Shown here: positions 37,042 to 45,655 of the stretch, one piece after another
Layout of the letters: every line of letters begins with the position of its first letter
Numbering within the stretch: position 1 is the stretch's first letter
Made by a program: the position numbers and the translations under genes
Notes under the pieces: generated by a model
Told to the model about the DNA's origin: nothing
Databases searched by the model: none
What the model saw: the letters and a program-made list of their open reading frames with translations, nothing else
DNA from: CAYMUL01 sp964393605
GTDB taxonomy: Bacteria > Bacteroidota > Ignavibacteria > Ignavibacteriales > Ignavibacteriaceae
Length of the DNA: 64,000 nt
NCBI GenBank assembly: GCA_964393605.1
Contig: CAYMUL010000013.1
Location: forward strand, 1 to 64,000
Reading direction: 5' to 3'

Positions 37042-37630
37042 TCTGCTAATAACGGCAATACTAATAATATTGAAAGCAACATTTTGTTCTGCTCAACAAT
37101 CAGAAATACAAACAATATTTTCTGATCCACAAAAAATTATTCCTCAAACCAAACATGGAATTTATTTTGTTCCGACACAGAATCAAGTTTCGGGAATGCC
37201 CGGAATGGTTTATGGTGCGGTAATTGACGAATCACTTTTTCTCGGTGTCGGAGGTTTTGCAAATCTTACGCATACCCGCATCAATAGTGGTTTCGCAGTA
37301 GTTCAGATCGAATATCTTTTCTCAACGGAAAAGATGATTCACTTCGGTTACAATTTTTCGGCGGGAATCGGCATGGTGAAAGATTACGAACAAAAAAATA
37401 ACTTGTTCGATAACTTTCTAAATATATTTGGCACTCATTATTTCTTTGGACAGCCTGGCGTTGCAGTCGAAATGAATGTTACAAAATATTTACAACTCAA
37501 TTTTGTCGCCGGATATCGTTTCTCAACCGGATTAAACGAAGAAAGTAGGCACATCGAAAAATCTAATTTGAAAAACCGGGAGTTGAATGGTCTTTCGTTT
37601 TCATTATCCATTAAATTAATTGGTGATTAA
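37031..37630 (+). CDS. Small outer-membrane barrel-like protein
   Basis: The 199-residue product has a signal peptide (about 1-21, CSAQ). Glycine- and aromatic-rich beta strands follow (GMVYGAVIDESLFLGVGGFANLTH, MIHFGYNFSAGIGMV, YLQLNFVAGYRFSTG), ending in LNGLSFSLSIKLIGD. This suggests a small outer-membrane barrel. It overlaps the acyltransferase by 11 bp and abuts the hydrolase gene without a gap. Its role in that operon is unknown. Confidence 0.6.
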   Translation: MKTNLLITAILIILKATFCSAQQSEIQTIFSDPQKIIPQTKHGIYFVPTQNQVSGMPGMVYGAVIDESLFLGVGGFANLTHTRINSGFAVVQIEYLFSTEKMIHFGYNFSAGIGMVKDYEQKNNLFDNFLNIFGTHYFFGQPGVAVEMNVTKYLQLNFVAGYRFSTGLNEESRHIEKSNLKNRELNGLSFSLSIKLIGD

Positions 37631-38743
37631 ATGATCAAAGAATCAAAAAAAATTAAAATAAAAATATTTTTCTTCTCACCGTTAGTGATTATGATTTCGT
37701 CTCTCTTCTCTTCATGCACACTCTTATCGCTTTTGGAAGAAAGTGAGACGATAGATTTAAATAATTCAAAAACATTCTGGATTGATTCATCCGGTTTTAT
37801 GAATAGAAGAATTTCTATCGGCGGTACTGCTATTCATTATATTGATTATGGCGGTGAAGGAACTACTTTAATTTTTTTGGCAGGGCTCGGAAATTCTGCA
37901 CACATATTTGATGAGTTCGCGCCAAAATTCACAAATGATTTTCACGTTATCGCAATAACCCGGCGCGGTTTTGGCGAAAGCGGTAAATCGAAAGACGGTT
38001 ACGAGACAGAAAGACTTGCCGCAGATATTAAAGATCTGATCGATTCTCTTCAACTCGATAAAATTGTATTGGTTGGACATTCAATTGCTGGAGACGAAAT
38101 TTCGGAGTTTGCAGCGCGTTTCCCCAACAGAGCAGAAGCAATTATTTATCTTGATGCCGCATATGATAGGTCCGGCTCTACTATGAGGTTGATGACACTT
38201 GCACTCTTGGGATACGCGCCACCAACGCCTCCGGCACCGGATGATGATGAAAAATTTTCACAGCAGAATTATCGAGAGTATCTCAAAAAAATCTACGGAG
38301 TCTATTGGCCCGTGAGCGAAGTAACTGCAATAAAAAAATTTGATTCAACCGGTTATTTTGAAAAGGATGTTGCACCCGCATCTGTGAATTTGAAAATTGT
38401 TCAAGGAGAAAACGAACCAATTTATAGTAAAATAAAAATTCCCGCCATTGCGTTCTATTCGACCGAGCGAAATCTTGAAACGGATTTTTCATGGACAGCA
38501 GATATGTTCATTGGAAGGGGTGCAATAGAAACAAAAGCGATGAGATATTTACATGCTCAGCAAAATTGGGAGAAGGAGCAACGAGAAAAACTTAAAGAGG
38601 AACTCAAAGGTGTCAAGATTATCGAAGTCAGAGGTGCCTCACATTATGTTTTTATTTCGCACCCAAATCTTATTGAACAGGAAATAAGAATTTTTTTAAC
38701 AAAAAATATTTCGGGGAATAATCTGTATCATAAAAACAATTAG
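37631..38743 (+). CDS. Alpha/beta-hydrolase lipoprotein
   Basis: The 370-residue product has a lysine-rich N-terminus, a hydrophobic stretch and a lipobox-like LFSSC with Cys29, so it is probably a lipoprotein. The alpha/beta-hydrolase fold shows AGLGNSAHIFDEFAP (oxyanion region), the nucleophile elbow VGHSIAGDE with Ser151, and a C-terminal GASHYVFISHP holding the catalytic His. The family cleaves esters, epoxides or similar bonds; the substrate is not readable. Its operon with an acyltransferase suggests acyl-group turnover on an envelope molecule, which is inference. Confidence 0.78.
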   Translation: MIKESKKIKIKIFFFSPLVIMISSLFSSCTLLSLLEESETIDLNNSKTFWIDSSGFMNRRISIGGTAIHYIDYGGEGTTLIFLAGLGNSAHIFDEFAPKFTNDFHVIAITRRGFGESGKSKDGYETERLAADIKDLIDSLQLDKIVLVGHSIAGDEISEFAARFPNRAEAIIYLDAAYDRSGSTMRLMTLALLGYAPPTPPAPDDDEKFSQQNYREYLKKIYGVYWPVSEVTAIKKFDSTGYFEKDVAPASVNLKIVQGENEPIYSKIKIPAIAFYSTERNLETDFSWTADMFIGRGAIETKAMRYLHAQQNWEKEQREKLKEELKGVKIIEVRGASHYVFISHPNLIEQEIRIFLTKNISGNNLYHKNN

Positions 38744-38968
38744 AAGGAATAGATATAAACGAAAATCAAAATCATTTTAGCGAAATTAAGATTGGTGTTT
38801 AACAAGAAGAAAGATCTACTCGTTTCACTTTAAACATAGAATTGTTCTTTATTAAAAGAGATGATAATCGAAACTGCGATAAAATAAATTTAGTTCTTTT
38901 CTTAACAAGTATTTATTTGAAAAATTATTAATCTTTGAGATAAGATTTTATAATTTATTTAATTTGTT

Positions 38969-39814
38969 TTGATTCTCCATCGCCAAGAAATTATTCCGAC
39001 CGAAGCACAGAAACCACTTCTAATTAGCGGGTGGGGAAAAGTTGTCGTAGAGAATTCCGTTGTAGAAAAAATTATCTATCAATCGGATGAATACAAAGTT
39101 GCCGGCTACATCGCTTATCCGTTACAGCAAACAGAGGAAAAATATCCGTGCATAATTTGGAATAGAGGCGGCGCGAAAGATAGAGGACACATCGATGAAT
39201 TTACCGCGAAAGGTTTGTACGGGAAATTAGCAAGTTGGGGCTATGTTGTTTTCGCTTCGATGTATCGCGGAAGTATTAAAGGAGAAGGCGTAGAAGAGTT
39301 CGGCGGAAAAGATGTAAATGACATTTTAAATTTAATTCCACTCGCCGATGAATTACCTTTTGCCGATACAAACATTTGGGGCATCGAAGGGTGGAGCCGC
39401 GGTGGTATGATGACATATTTAACTTTAAGAAAAGATAATCGCTTCCGTTGTGCAATACTAACGGGAGCGATAAGCGATTTGACCGGCGTCAGTGGCGGGT
39501 TAAATCAGTCTCAAGAATTATTTGAAAAAATTATTCCCGCCGAAGATTTGCACGCAGAACTTCGCAAGCGATCGGCAATTCACTTTGTAGATGAACTGCC
39601 GCGCAACACAAAGTATTTAATCATTCACGGCGGAGATGATAAAGTTGTTTCGCCGATTCAATCAATAAAGATGGCAGAATCAATGCGGCAGAAAAATTTT
39701 GATGTCGATTTTCATTTGCTTGAAGGGGACGATCATTTTGTCCGCAAGAATAGAAAACCGGTTGAACAAATGCGAAAAAATTTCTTCGATCTCCACCTAA
39801 AAAATAAAAAATAG
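38969..39814 (+). CDS. S9-like alpha/beta-hydrolase (dipeptidyl-peptidase-type)
   Basis: The 281-residue product resembles the catalytic domain of prolyl-oligopeptidase/dienelactone-hydrolase-like enzymes. It has IIWNRGGAKDRG, VFASMYRGS (oxyanion), GIEGWSRGGMM with nucleophile Ser143, IHGGDDKVV with Asp223/224, and GDDHFV with His256. The start is a TTG at 38969, seven codons after an in-frame stop; no ATG lies near, and no signal peptide is present. Either the TTG is used or the N-terminus is damaged. It follows the acyltransferase operon after 225 bp of AT-rich DNA that holds nothing I recognise. Confidence 0.75.
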   Translation: MILHRQEIIPTEAQKPLLISGWGKVVVENSVVEKIIYQSDEYKVAGYIAYPLQQTEEKYPCIIWNRGGAKDRGHIDEFTAKGLYGKLASWGYVVFASMYRGSIKGEGVEEFGGKDVNDILNLIPLADELPFADTNIWGIEGWSRGGMMTYLTLRKDNRFRCAILTGAISDLTGVSGGLNQSQELFEKIIPAEDLHAELRKRSAIHFVDELPRNTKYLIIHGGDDKVVSPIQSIKMAESMRQKNFDVDFHLLEGDDHFVRKNRKPVEQMRKNFFDLHLKNKK

Positions 39815-39871
39815 TCTGTGGCGCGCCGATGGATTGCGGACACGCCAATGACTACTAATTATGCAGAAATT

Positions 39872-40699
39872 TTACTTTCTTTCATCAAGAAGTTTTTTGT
39901 ACTTCTCTTTTAGATTTTCAGGAACAGGTTTATCATTAATCAAAATTTCATCATCCTCAATTTCAATTTTGATTTCATCCTCTCCTTCTTTTATCAATCC
40001 ATCTTTCAGCAATTCTTCTTTTAGCTCATCGAGATTTTTGCTCGAGAATTCTATTTCTTTTTCAATTTTTTCAAGTTCATCTTTCTCATTCTTCAAGTTG
40101 ATCTCAATTTTATATTTACCGTTCGGAGGCGCGAAATAAAATTTCTTAAACTTACGAAAAGGTTTAATCATCTTTTTATCGTGCATCGCTTCAAAGTCAT
40201 CATTGATAACGATGGAGAATTTCTTCAACTTTTTGTCGAGTGAATCCATTTCAATTGATAGCAGAGAATCGTTCATGAGAATATTTTTTTGAATCATCGA
40301 TAGCTCTTGCTTCATTTTATCGAGATCGACATCGATATTGATATCCAACTCTTCGGGGCTAACCCACGTGAACTCCGCATGATGCTTCTGATTCTTGCTA
40401 TTGAGTTTGTTCAATTTCTTCAAAAATATTTTTTTCTCTTTTTTGAAATCTTCATCGCTCACCTTTGCACCGTTTTTGTAAAGTGTTTTTAATTTACCTT
40501 CAGTGAACTCTCCTTTATATTTCACATCCTTGCCGTCGATTGTTGTTTCGATTGAAACAATCTCCGTTTTTAGTGAATCTTTTTTTGACTTCTCATCGCC
40601 TGAATTTTCGCGGGTCGCATCAAAGCCGAATGCAAACGCCGCAACAAGAATTAGCAACGTCGGAATTGCTAAAGATTTTTTTTGTAAAAAGTTTTTCAT
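39872..40699 (-). CDS. Charged coiled-coil protein, unknown function
   Basis: The 275-residue product has an N-terminal signal or anchor (SLAIPTLLILVAAFAFGF). The rest is very rich in Lys, Glu and Asp with heptad-like segments (LDINIDVDLDKMKQELSMIQKNI, NEKDELEKIEKEIEFSSKNLDELKEELL). The C-terminal EDEIKIEIEDDEILINDKPVPENLKEKY repeats an 'IEIxDDxIxxNGKxVP'-type pattern. I know that pattern from the periplasmic ends of BlaR1-like or similar envelope sensors, but the match is weak. It is convergent with the hydrolase at 38969. Confidence 0.55.
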   Translation of the reverse strand: MKNFLQKKSLAIPTLLILVAAFAFGFDATRENSGDEKSKKDSLKTEIVSIETTIDGKDVKYKGEFTEGKLKTLYKNGAKVSDEDFKKEKKIFLKKLNKLNSKNQKHHAEFTWVSPEELDINIDVDLDKMKQELSMIQKNILMNDSLLSIEMDSLDKKLKKFSIVINDDFEAMHDKKMIKPFRKFKKFYFAPPNGKYKIEINLKNEKDELEKIEKEIEFSSKNLDELKEELLKDGLIKEGEDEIKIEIEDDEILINDKPVPENLKEKYKKLLDERK

Positions 40700-40871
40700 G
40701 TAATAATCCTTTCATTTTAATGTGCAAATTATGACGTAGGATTATCTCAATCGTTGCCGATTTTGTTCAGGGAAGTGATGAGCGAAAAGATAGTTTGATG
40801 AGCGGAGAGATTGTGAATTTGAAGATTGAACGGTGGAGCGTAAGTGCTTAACAGACTAAAGTCTGTTCTAC

Positions 40872-40902
40872 AAAATAAAAAAGGTCGAGCATTCGCCCGA
40901 CC
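40872..40902 (-). terminator. Minus-strand rho-independent terminator
   Basis: Read on the minus strand, a GGTCG.GC stem with a GAAT loop is followed by TTTTTTATTTTG. No minus-strand gene ends here now. The nearest one upstream is the lipoprotein ending at 41918, so the IS remnant at 40910-41768 probably separated that gene from its terminator. An AACAGACT-AA-AGTCTGTT palindrome (40850-40867) lies alongside. Confidence 0.6.
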
Positions 40903-40909
40903 GAATTGG

Positions 40910-41768
40910 GAGCGTAAAATCTTTTGTGTAAATGGTTATAATTAACATCAACTAAGTGCTGTTGAGCGTAGCGAAACAGCACTTAGTTGAAAAAATATTC
41001 GATAGTTTTTTTCGACGCAATTCATTACAAACTACGCGATGAATCAACAAAGAAAGTGGTTTCAAGAGCAGCTTATTCAGTTTTATCAATCGATTTAGAA
41101 GGACACAAGGATTTACTTGGCATATGGATTGGCCAAGCCGAAGGAGCAAACTATTGGCTTAATGTCTTAACCGAACTGAGAAATAGAGGGGTTCAAGATA
41201 TTTTGATCGCTTGCGTTCATGGACTGAGGGGGTTTCCCGAAGCCATTAATGCGGTATTTCCAAAAACAGAAATTCAGCTTTGTGTTATTCACCAAATAAG
41301 AAACACCCTGAAGTATGTCGCCTCTAAAGATCAGAAACAGTTTATGCAAGAACTACGAGAAGTCTACAAGGCACCTACCGAAGAGGCGGCATTATGCAAC
41401 CTCGAAACACTTGATGAAAATTGGGGAAAGAAATATTCTTTAGCTATAAAGTCTTGGAAAAGTAACTGGCCGAACCTCTCAACATTTTTCAAATACCCGG
41501 AAGAAGTCAGAACTGTCATCTATACAACCAATGCGGTTGAGGCTCTGCACAGACAATTTAGAAAAGTTACGAAGTCAAAAACACCGTTCCCAAATGATCA
41601 TGCATTAAAGAAAATGTTATTCCTAGCCTATCGGGATTTATCAAAAAAGTGGACGATGTCGATTCGAAATTGGGCTGTTGTAATATCTCTTTTTTCCATT
41701 TATTTTAGCGACCGAATAAATGATTTTTAAAATTCATTTTTTCCATTTACACAAATTTTTTTACACTC
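40910..41768 (+). mobile_element. IS256-family element, internally deleted
   Basis: The ends form terminal inverted repeats. The left starts GAGCGTAAAAT and continues TTGTGTAAATGG; the right, read inverted, is GAGTGTAAAA...TTGTGTAAATGG. At about 860 bp it is well short of a typical 1.3-kb IS256 element. The 5' half of the transposase is missing, and in its place is a 15-bp inverted repeat (40949-40963 / 40975-40989). No direct target duplication is visible at the flanks. Confidence 0.8.
40987..41730 (+). pseudogene. IS256-family transposase remnant, active site mutated
   Basis: The 247 residues correspond to the C-terminal part of Mutator/IS256 transposases: FFDAIHYKLRD (first catalytic Asp), ILIACVHGLRGFPEAI, QLCVIHQIRN, VIYTTNAVEALHRQFRK (catalytic Glu region) and a C-terminal W-rich tail. 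The second catalytic Asp, normally in a VDGL.GFPEAI context, is His here. The N-terminal DNA-binding half is absent. The apparent TTG start lies inside the right arm of the adjoining hairpin. This copy cannot be active by itself. Confidence 0.88.
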
Positions 41769-41917
41769 TCTTTATAAACGGAATTCCTTTAAGTTAGGCA
41801 GACTATTAGCATATCCTTTTTCAACCACTATTCCGGTGCCGCAATCATCGCAATAGAATTTTATTTATTTTTTTCTTTAGCTCATATTCCTTTGTCAAAA
41901 AAATTGTTTTAATAAAT

Positions 41918-42994
41918 TTAATTAATTGAGTAATACATCGCTCCTCTAGAAGAGGACTTATAATTTTTGCTTGTTCCATAGGTTAATAATAAAATATGTT
42001 TGAAATATATAATATCTGGGATGAAATCATAAAAACCTTGGAATGATTGAAGTCCATCGTTTAATTTAACCCAACCTAAACTTTTCACCCATTTTAGAAC
42101 ACCAATGTAATTTGCTGCGACATAAATTTCTTTCATTACTTCATCATAAGCCATAGAAGTTGCAATAGTATGAACACCGTCGGGAGTCTTAGGAAGCGTA
42201 TCAGCATAAACTTTCCATTCATTTTGATCCAAATATTTAATGCTTGAATATCCTGCAGCAAAAAGCGTATCATTAATAAAAATTATATCTTGACAACCGA
42301 GCAATTTATCATAAAAGCTGAGCCCACCTGTTTCAATACAATTTATCGATTTATTAAAGAAAGCTGTAACAAAGTGATTGCTATAATAATTACCCAATAG
42401 AATATTATCTGAATTTTCATTTAGTAAAAATTTAGTTATGCCAATTTCTACAATTGCCGATTGTTTAAAACATCCGTACTCAGATGGTGGGACAAATAAG
42501 GAATCATAAACTTTGAATTCACTACCAGAATTAAAATAAGTGCAGTAATAATTTCCAATGGTACCTATAAGGATATTGTTTTCTCTATCAACAATCATTT
42601 CACGAACATCATTTAAAATAGGTTCTGTTAATGGTGTTACGCATTCAGTTGTTACTAAGTAAACTGGTTTGCCTGTAAAGGCTGCAATTAAATTTCCATT
42701 ATAAAAATCTATTGCTCCAACGCCGCGATCAAGTGAGTCGCCAACAGATGTATTAACAGCTTGCCAATTAATAGCATCAGAAGATTTATAAATAACGCCC
42801 CTGTTATTAATATCGCGGCCGGCAATAAAAATTTCATCATTATAAATCTTTACATCCCAAATATCCAAACCATCCAATGCAGATATTTTTTCCCATCGTT
42901 TTATTTTTCCTTCATCGTCTGGCGGTTCAGAAGTATAGCAGCTCAAAAGTCCACACAAAAAAACATTAAATGCCATAGTTAAAATTCTTTTCAT
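41918..42994 (-). CDS. Lipoprotein with beta-propeller-like repeats
   Basis: The 358-residue product has a lipoprotein signal (FNVFLCGLLSCYTSEPPDD; acylated Cys about 19). The repeated short blades (WEKISALDGLDIWDVKIYNDEIFIAGRD, GVIYKSSDAINWQAV, GAIDFYNGNLIAAFTG, DIIFINDTLFAAGYSSIKYLDQNEW) resemble BNR/sortilin-like propellers of Ignavibacterial lipoproteins. It starts 6 bp after the short lipoprotein at 43001 and may be part of the same unit. Its downstream terminator seems cut off by the IS remnant. Function unknown. Confidence 0.7.
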   Translation of the reverse strand: MKRILTMAFNVFLCGLLSCYTSEPPDDEGKIKRWEKISALDGLDIWDVKIYNDEIFIAGRDINNRGVIYKSSDAINWQAVNTSVGDSLDRGVGAIDFYNGNLIAAFTGKPVYLVTTECVTPLTEPILNDVREMIVDRENNILIGTIGNYYCTYFNSGSEFKVYDSLFVPPSEYGCFKQSAIVEIGITKFLLNENSDNILLGNYYSNHFVTAFFNKSINCIETGGLSFYDKLLGCQDIIFINDTLFAAGYSSIKYLDQNEWKVYADTLPKTPDGVHTIATSMAYDEVMKEIYVAANYIGVLKWVKSLGWVKLNDGLQSFQGFYDFIPDIIYFKHILLLTYGTSKNYKSSSRGAMYYSIN

Positions 42995-43000
42995 TAAAAC

Positions 43001-43237
43001 TTACACTTTTAATTCAAATTCTTCTACTAATAAATATATTTTTAAAGAGTAGGTTGTTTGGGCTACTCCCTCTAAAAAACAAGTTTTCCTATCCACCGTC
43101 CAAGTATAATCTCTTCTTCCAGGTTTTATTTCATCGTGGTTTGTTGGATTATCGTTACAGGAGAGACTTGCAAAGAGTAAAGGACATATAAAAAATAAGG
43201 CTACTCTATAAAGAAGTTCAAAATAATTTTTATTCAT
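43001..43237 (-). CDS. Short lipoprotein, possibly truncated
   Basis: The 78-residue product has a lipobox (LLFASLSCNDNP; Cys about 27). NPTNHDEIKPGRRDYTWTVD follows, a start I associate with much longer Ignavibacterial/Bacteroidota lipoproteins (GRRDYxWxVD followed by propeller repeats). After this point the sequence loses that resemblance and ends within 30 residues. It may be the remaining front of a longer gene, whose propeller part is perhaps replaced by the neighbour at 41918, or a genuine small lipoprotein. Confidence 0.5.
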   Translation of the reverse strand: MNKNYFELLYRVALFFICPLLFASLSCNDNPTNHDEIKPGRRDYTWTVDRKTCFLEGVAQTTYSLKIYLLVEEFELKV

Positions 43238-43679
43238 TTCTTTCCTACCACAAAGGAATTAAGTTAAAAATTAAATTTAATTGGTTTGCTAGAAGTAAAT
43301 CTTGCGCATGGGGGGAGGTAGATGTCAATTATGCGTGCCATGTTGTTCTCATTATTTATTAAAAAAATGTGCGTTCATTAGTTAGTTAATAATTACGAAT
43401 TACTTGGTTTTAGTCTAAGCAAAGAAGGAATTAAAGTCAAGAATAATTTTTGTAAAAATTCTTCATCCATAAATGAAGATTAGTTTCCGCGAATGAAAAT
43501 TGAAACAAGAATTAGAGCTAAAAATATTTATTGCTTTCATTTTCTTCAGCCTCGATTAACATAATTCAAGAGTGTAATTAGCGTTATTAAAACGACGCTA
43601 CAGCTATTCAGCAAAAATCAATCGCATTAGTGTGCAACTAAATTCTTTCGGTGAAAATCGGTCTTGCTTGCAATTTTAA
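43238..43679. other. Intergenic region
   Basis: This 442-bp gap has no supported gene. Positions 43590-43635 contain CAGC/CAGCAAAAATCAATCGCATTAGTGTGCAA-like sequence that resembles, weakly, the 'ATCAG..GCAT..GTGTGCTATT' core of the dispersed repeats at 33550 and 63420. The part next to 43237 probably contains the promoter of the lipoprotein genes. Confidence 0.35.
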
Positions 43680-44762
43680 CTAATTGAAATCCACTTCATA
43701 ACCGAGGCTAAAAACTACTCTCGTAGTAATTCCGAAAAGAAATTTTCCGTCACGTCCGATTATTGTCCACAAACCCGGCGAAACATCTTTGAATTTAATT
43801 ATACCGGGATAAACATCGATCATGCAGAAGTATTCTTTCACGCCGCTCATGACAAACGAAGCGAGTAGTGAATTATTGCGATCGTAAAAAACGCCCGCAT
43901 GCCATGAAGTTTCGATAGTTCGTTCGCGAAAGTTTGTTCTGATATCGACGAGATGTTTCGATTTAAATCCAACACCGAAAGAGAAGTTATCCGATTCATC
44001 AATTTTTTTTGAAACGCCGAATAGCGCACCCATTCCATATCTGTAAAAGAGAGAATATTTTTCAGAGAAAGGAAATTTCCATTTGATTGAAAAATATTGT
44101 CCTGCATTGATTCTTCCATTTGGAAGCGTGATAGTTGATTGCAGCGACCAGTCGGATAAGTTCAACTCTTCGCTGAAAAATTCATTCACATTATCGAAAC
44201 TGAAAAGAATGATGCCGCCTAAATCAAAAATATAAATATCGGAAATTTCATCGACGCTGTAGGTTTCGCTCGCACCGGTTTCAATCACTTCGTTGAACAG
44301 ATGTTGTGCCATTACAGTTATCGAAGAGAGAAGCCACGGCGCAGGATAGTTATGAACTTCATACCATTCTTTCATCGCAGTGTACAACATTCCGCCGCCG
44401 ATCAGATGCTGCTGATAATTTGGAATCCACTGCATAGAATTTTTTGTAAAACTTAAAGGGAGAAATTCAGTTCGTAAAAATTTTGACCATCCGTACTTTG
44501 AAATACTTGTGAAGGGATCGCCCAAATTTCTGAATACTGTTCGCGACATCTTTGCGTATGGATGCCCCACAACTGTATTCTCAACTAACTGAAGCTGGCA
44601 GACATCATAACCGCCATTTATAAAGAGTGAAATCGGGTTGAATAGTGATTCGCTGCCGTACGGTTTGTTTATGTAAAAATATTTTTTCTGTGCAAAGATA
44701 TTTTGAGTCGAAAGTAAAACTAATGTAATACACAAAAAAAATCTTATGACTACTAAACTCAT
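43680..44762 (-). CDS. Membrane-associated barrel-like protein, unknown
   Basis: The product, about 360 residues from ATG 44762, has a signal peptide (FFLCITLVLLSTQNIFAQ). The earlier in-frame ATG at 44909 would overlap the cupin gene and bury the signal, so it is rejected. The middle contains hydrophobic helices (WLLSSITVMAQHLFNEVIETG, IYIFDLGGIILFSFDNVNEFF). The last 170 residues look like outer-membrane strands (YSLFYRYGMGALFGVSK, WHAGVFYDRNNSLLASFVMSG). It resembles DUF3943-type envelope proteins, but only loosely. It is the last gene of the RM-AlkD-DinB-cupin cluster. Confidence 0.55.
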   Translation of the reverse strand: MSLVVIRFFLCITLVLLSTQNIFAQKKYFYINKPYGSESLFNPISLFINGGYDVCQLQLVENTVVGHPYAKMSRTVFRNLGDPFTSISKYGWSKFLRTEFLPLSFTKNSMQWIPNYQQHLIGGGMLYTAMKEWYEVHNYPAPWLLSSITVMAQHLFNEVIETGASETYSVDEISDIYIFDLGGIILFSFDNVNEFFSEELNLSDWSLQSTITLPNGRINAGQYFSIKWKFPFSEKYSLFYRYGMGALFGVSKKIDESDNFSFGVGFKSKHLVDIRTNFRERTIETSWHAGVFYDRNNSLLASFVMSGVKEYFCMIDVYPGIIKFKDVSPGLWTIIGRDGKFLFGITTRVVFSLGYEVDFN

Positions 44763-44812
44763 TCGCTGTTTTTGTAAAGATTTTTCGATAGTATGAATTG
44801 TTTCAGAAATTG

Positions 44813-45175
44813 TTATTCTTCGCGATGAACTATTGAAGGAGAAAATGCGGGAAGGCAAACGGCTATATATTCCGCGCCTTCGGGGAAAGGTGAACTGTAA
44901 CGAACCCATTCTCCCGCATGTGTAACAATTGCCGAACCGGCTTCAACTTCGATTGTTTCCGATTTTGTTTCAACGACAAGCTTTCCTTTTAACACAACCG
45001 TGAATTCATCGAACTCCGGAGTTTGTGCGGGTTCAATCCAACCGCCGGGCGAAATCATTTTTGCAATGCTGACGTTTTCCGTTTTTGAATTTACTCGTCC
45101 GAAATATTCTTCGATGATTTTGGGTTTGTTGCCGGCGGCGGCAATAATTGTCGGTTTGGAAATTAGTCTTGCCAT
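44813..45175 (-). CDS. Cupin-domain protein
   Basis: The 120-residue product is a single cupin: MISPGGWIEPAQTPEFDEFTVVLKGKLVVET, then VEAGSAIVTHAGEWVRYSSP, then AEYIAVCLPAFSP. The first motif keeps Glu but replaces the usual HxH with Q..E, so metal binding is uncertain. It resembles EutQ-like cupins. It starts 3 bp after the DinB gene in a chain of overlapping or abutting genes. No substrate can be assigned. Confidence 0.8.
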   Translation of the reverse strand: MARLISKPTIIAAAGNKPKIIEEYFGRVNSKTENVSIAKMISPGGWIEPAQTPEFDEFTVVLKGKLVVETKSETIEVEAGSAIVTHAGEWVRYSSPFPEGAEYIAVCLPAFSPSIVHREE

Positions 45176-45178
45176 TTA

Positions 45179-45655
45179 TTAATTCTCGTATTCTAAAATT
45201 TGTGTTATATGATGTTTCAGATGAACGTAATAATCATCAATCAAATATTGAAGTGTTGCATCGTGCTTTGAGTGTGTCTTTCGAAAGGCAATATCATTTA
45301 AATTATTTTCCATGCGAATCTTTATTAATTGATCTTCGGGAATTTCTTTAATGAAATGCAGAATTTGCAAATTGAAGTAAAAGAAAAGATTAATCAGCTC
45401 ATCCCATTTTCGCGCTTGATAATTCTGCTTGCTAACCCACTCGTCCTGATTGTAACGATCAAAGATAAGAGTATCGGAAAGAAAAGCGCAGACAAATCGT
45501 TTGTGATTATTGGAAGCCGAATCGATTAAGTGTCCGATAATTTCTTTGCGCGACCAAGAATGTGAATTCTTTTTCAAACCGGCTTCGTCATCGGAAATGT
45601 GGTTAAGTTTTTCGTAAGTATTGCCGAAGAACAATTTTAATGATTCAATTTCCAT
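45179..45655 (-). CDS. DinB-family protein (DUF1569/YfiT-like)
   Basis: The 158-residue four-helix-bundle protein has the DinB metal-site pattern His42 (EIIGHLIDSASNNHKR), His145 and His149 (YYVHLKHHITQIL). Members bind a metal and include thiol-dependent transferases such as bacillithiol transferases; the exact reaction is unknown. Its ATG shares a base with the AlkD stop (TAATG), and the cupin gene follows after 3 bp, so it is translated as part of the operon. Confidence 0.85.
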   Translation of the reverse strand: MEIESLKLFFGNTYEKLNHISDDEAGLKKNSHSWSRKEIIGHLIDSASNNHKRFVCAFLSDTLIFDRYNQDEWVSKQNYQARKWDELINLFFYFNLQILHFIKEIPEDQLIKIRMENNLNDIAFRKTHSKHDATLQYLIDDYYVHLKHHITQILEYEN

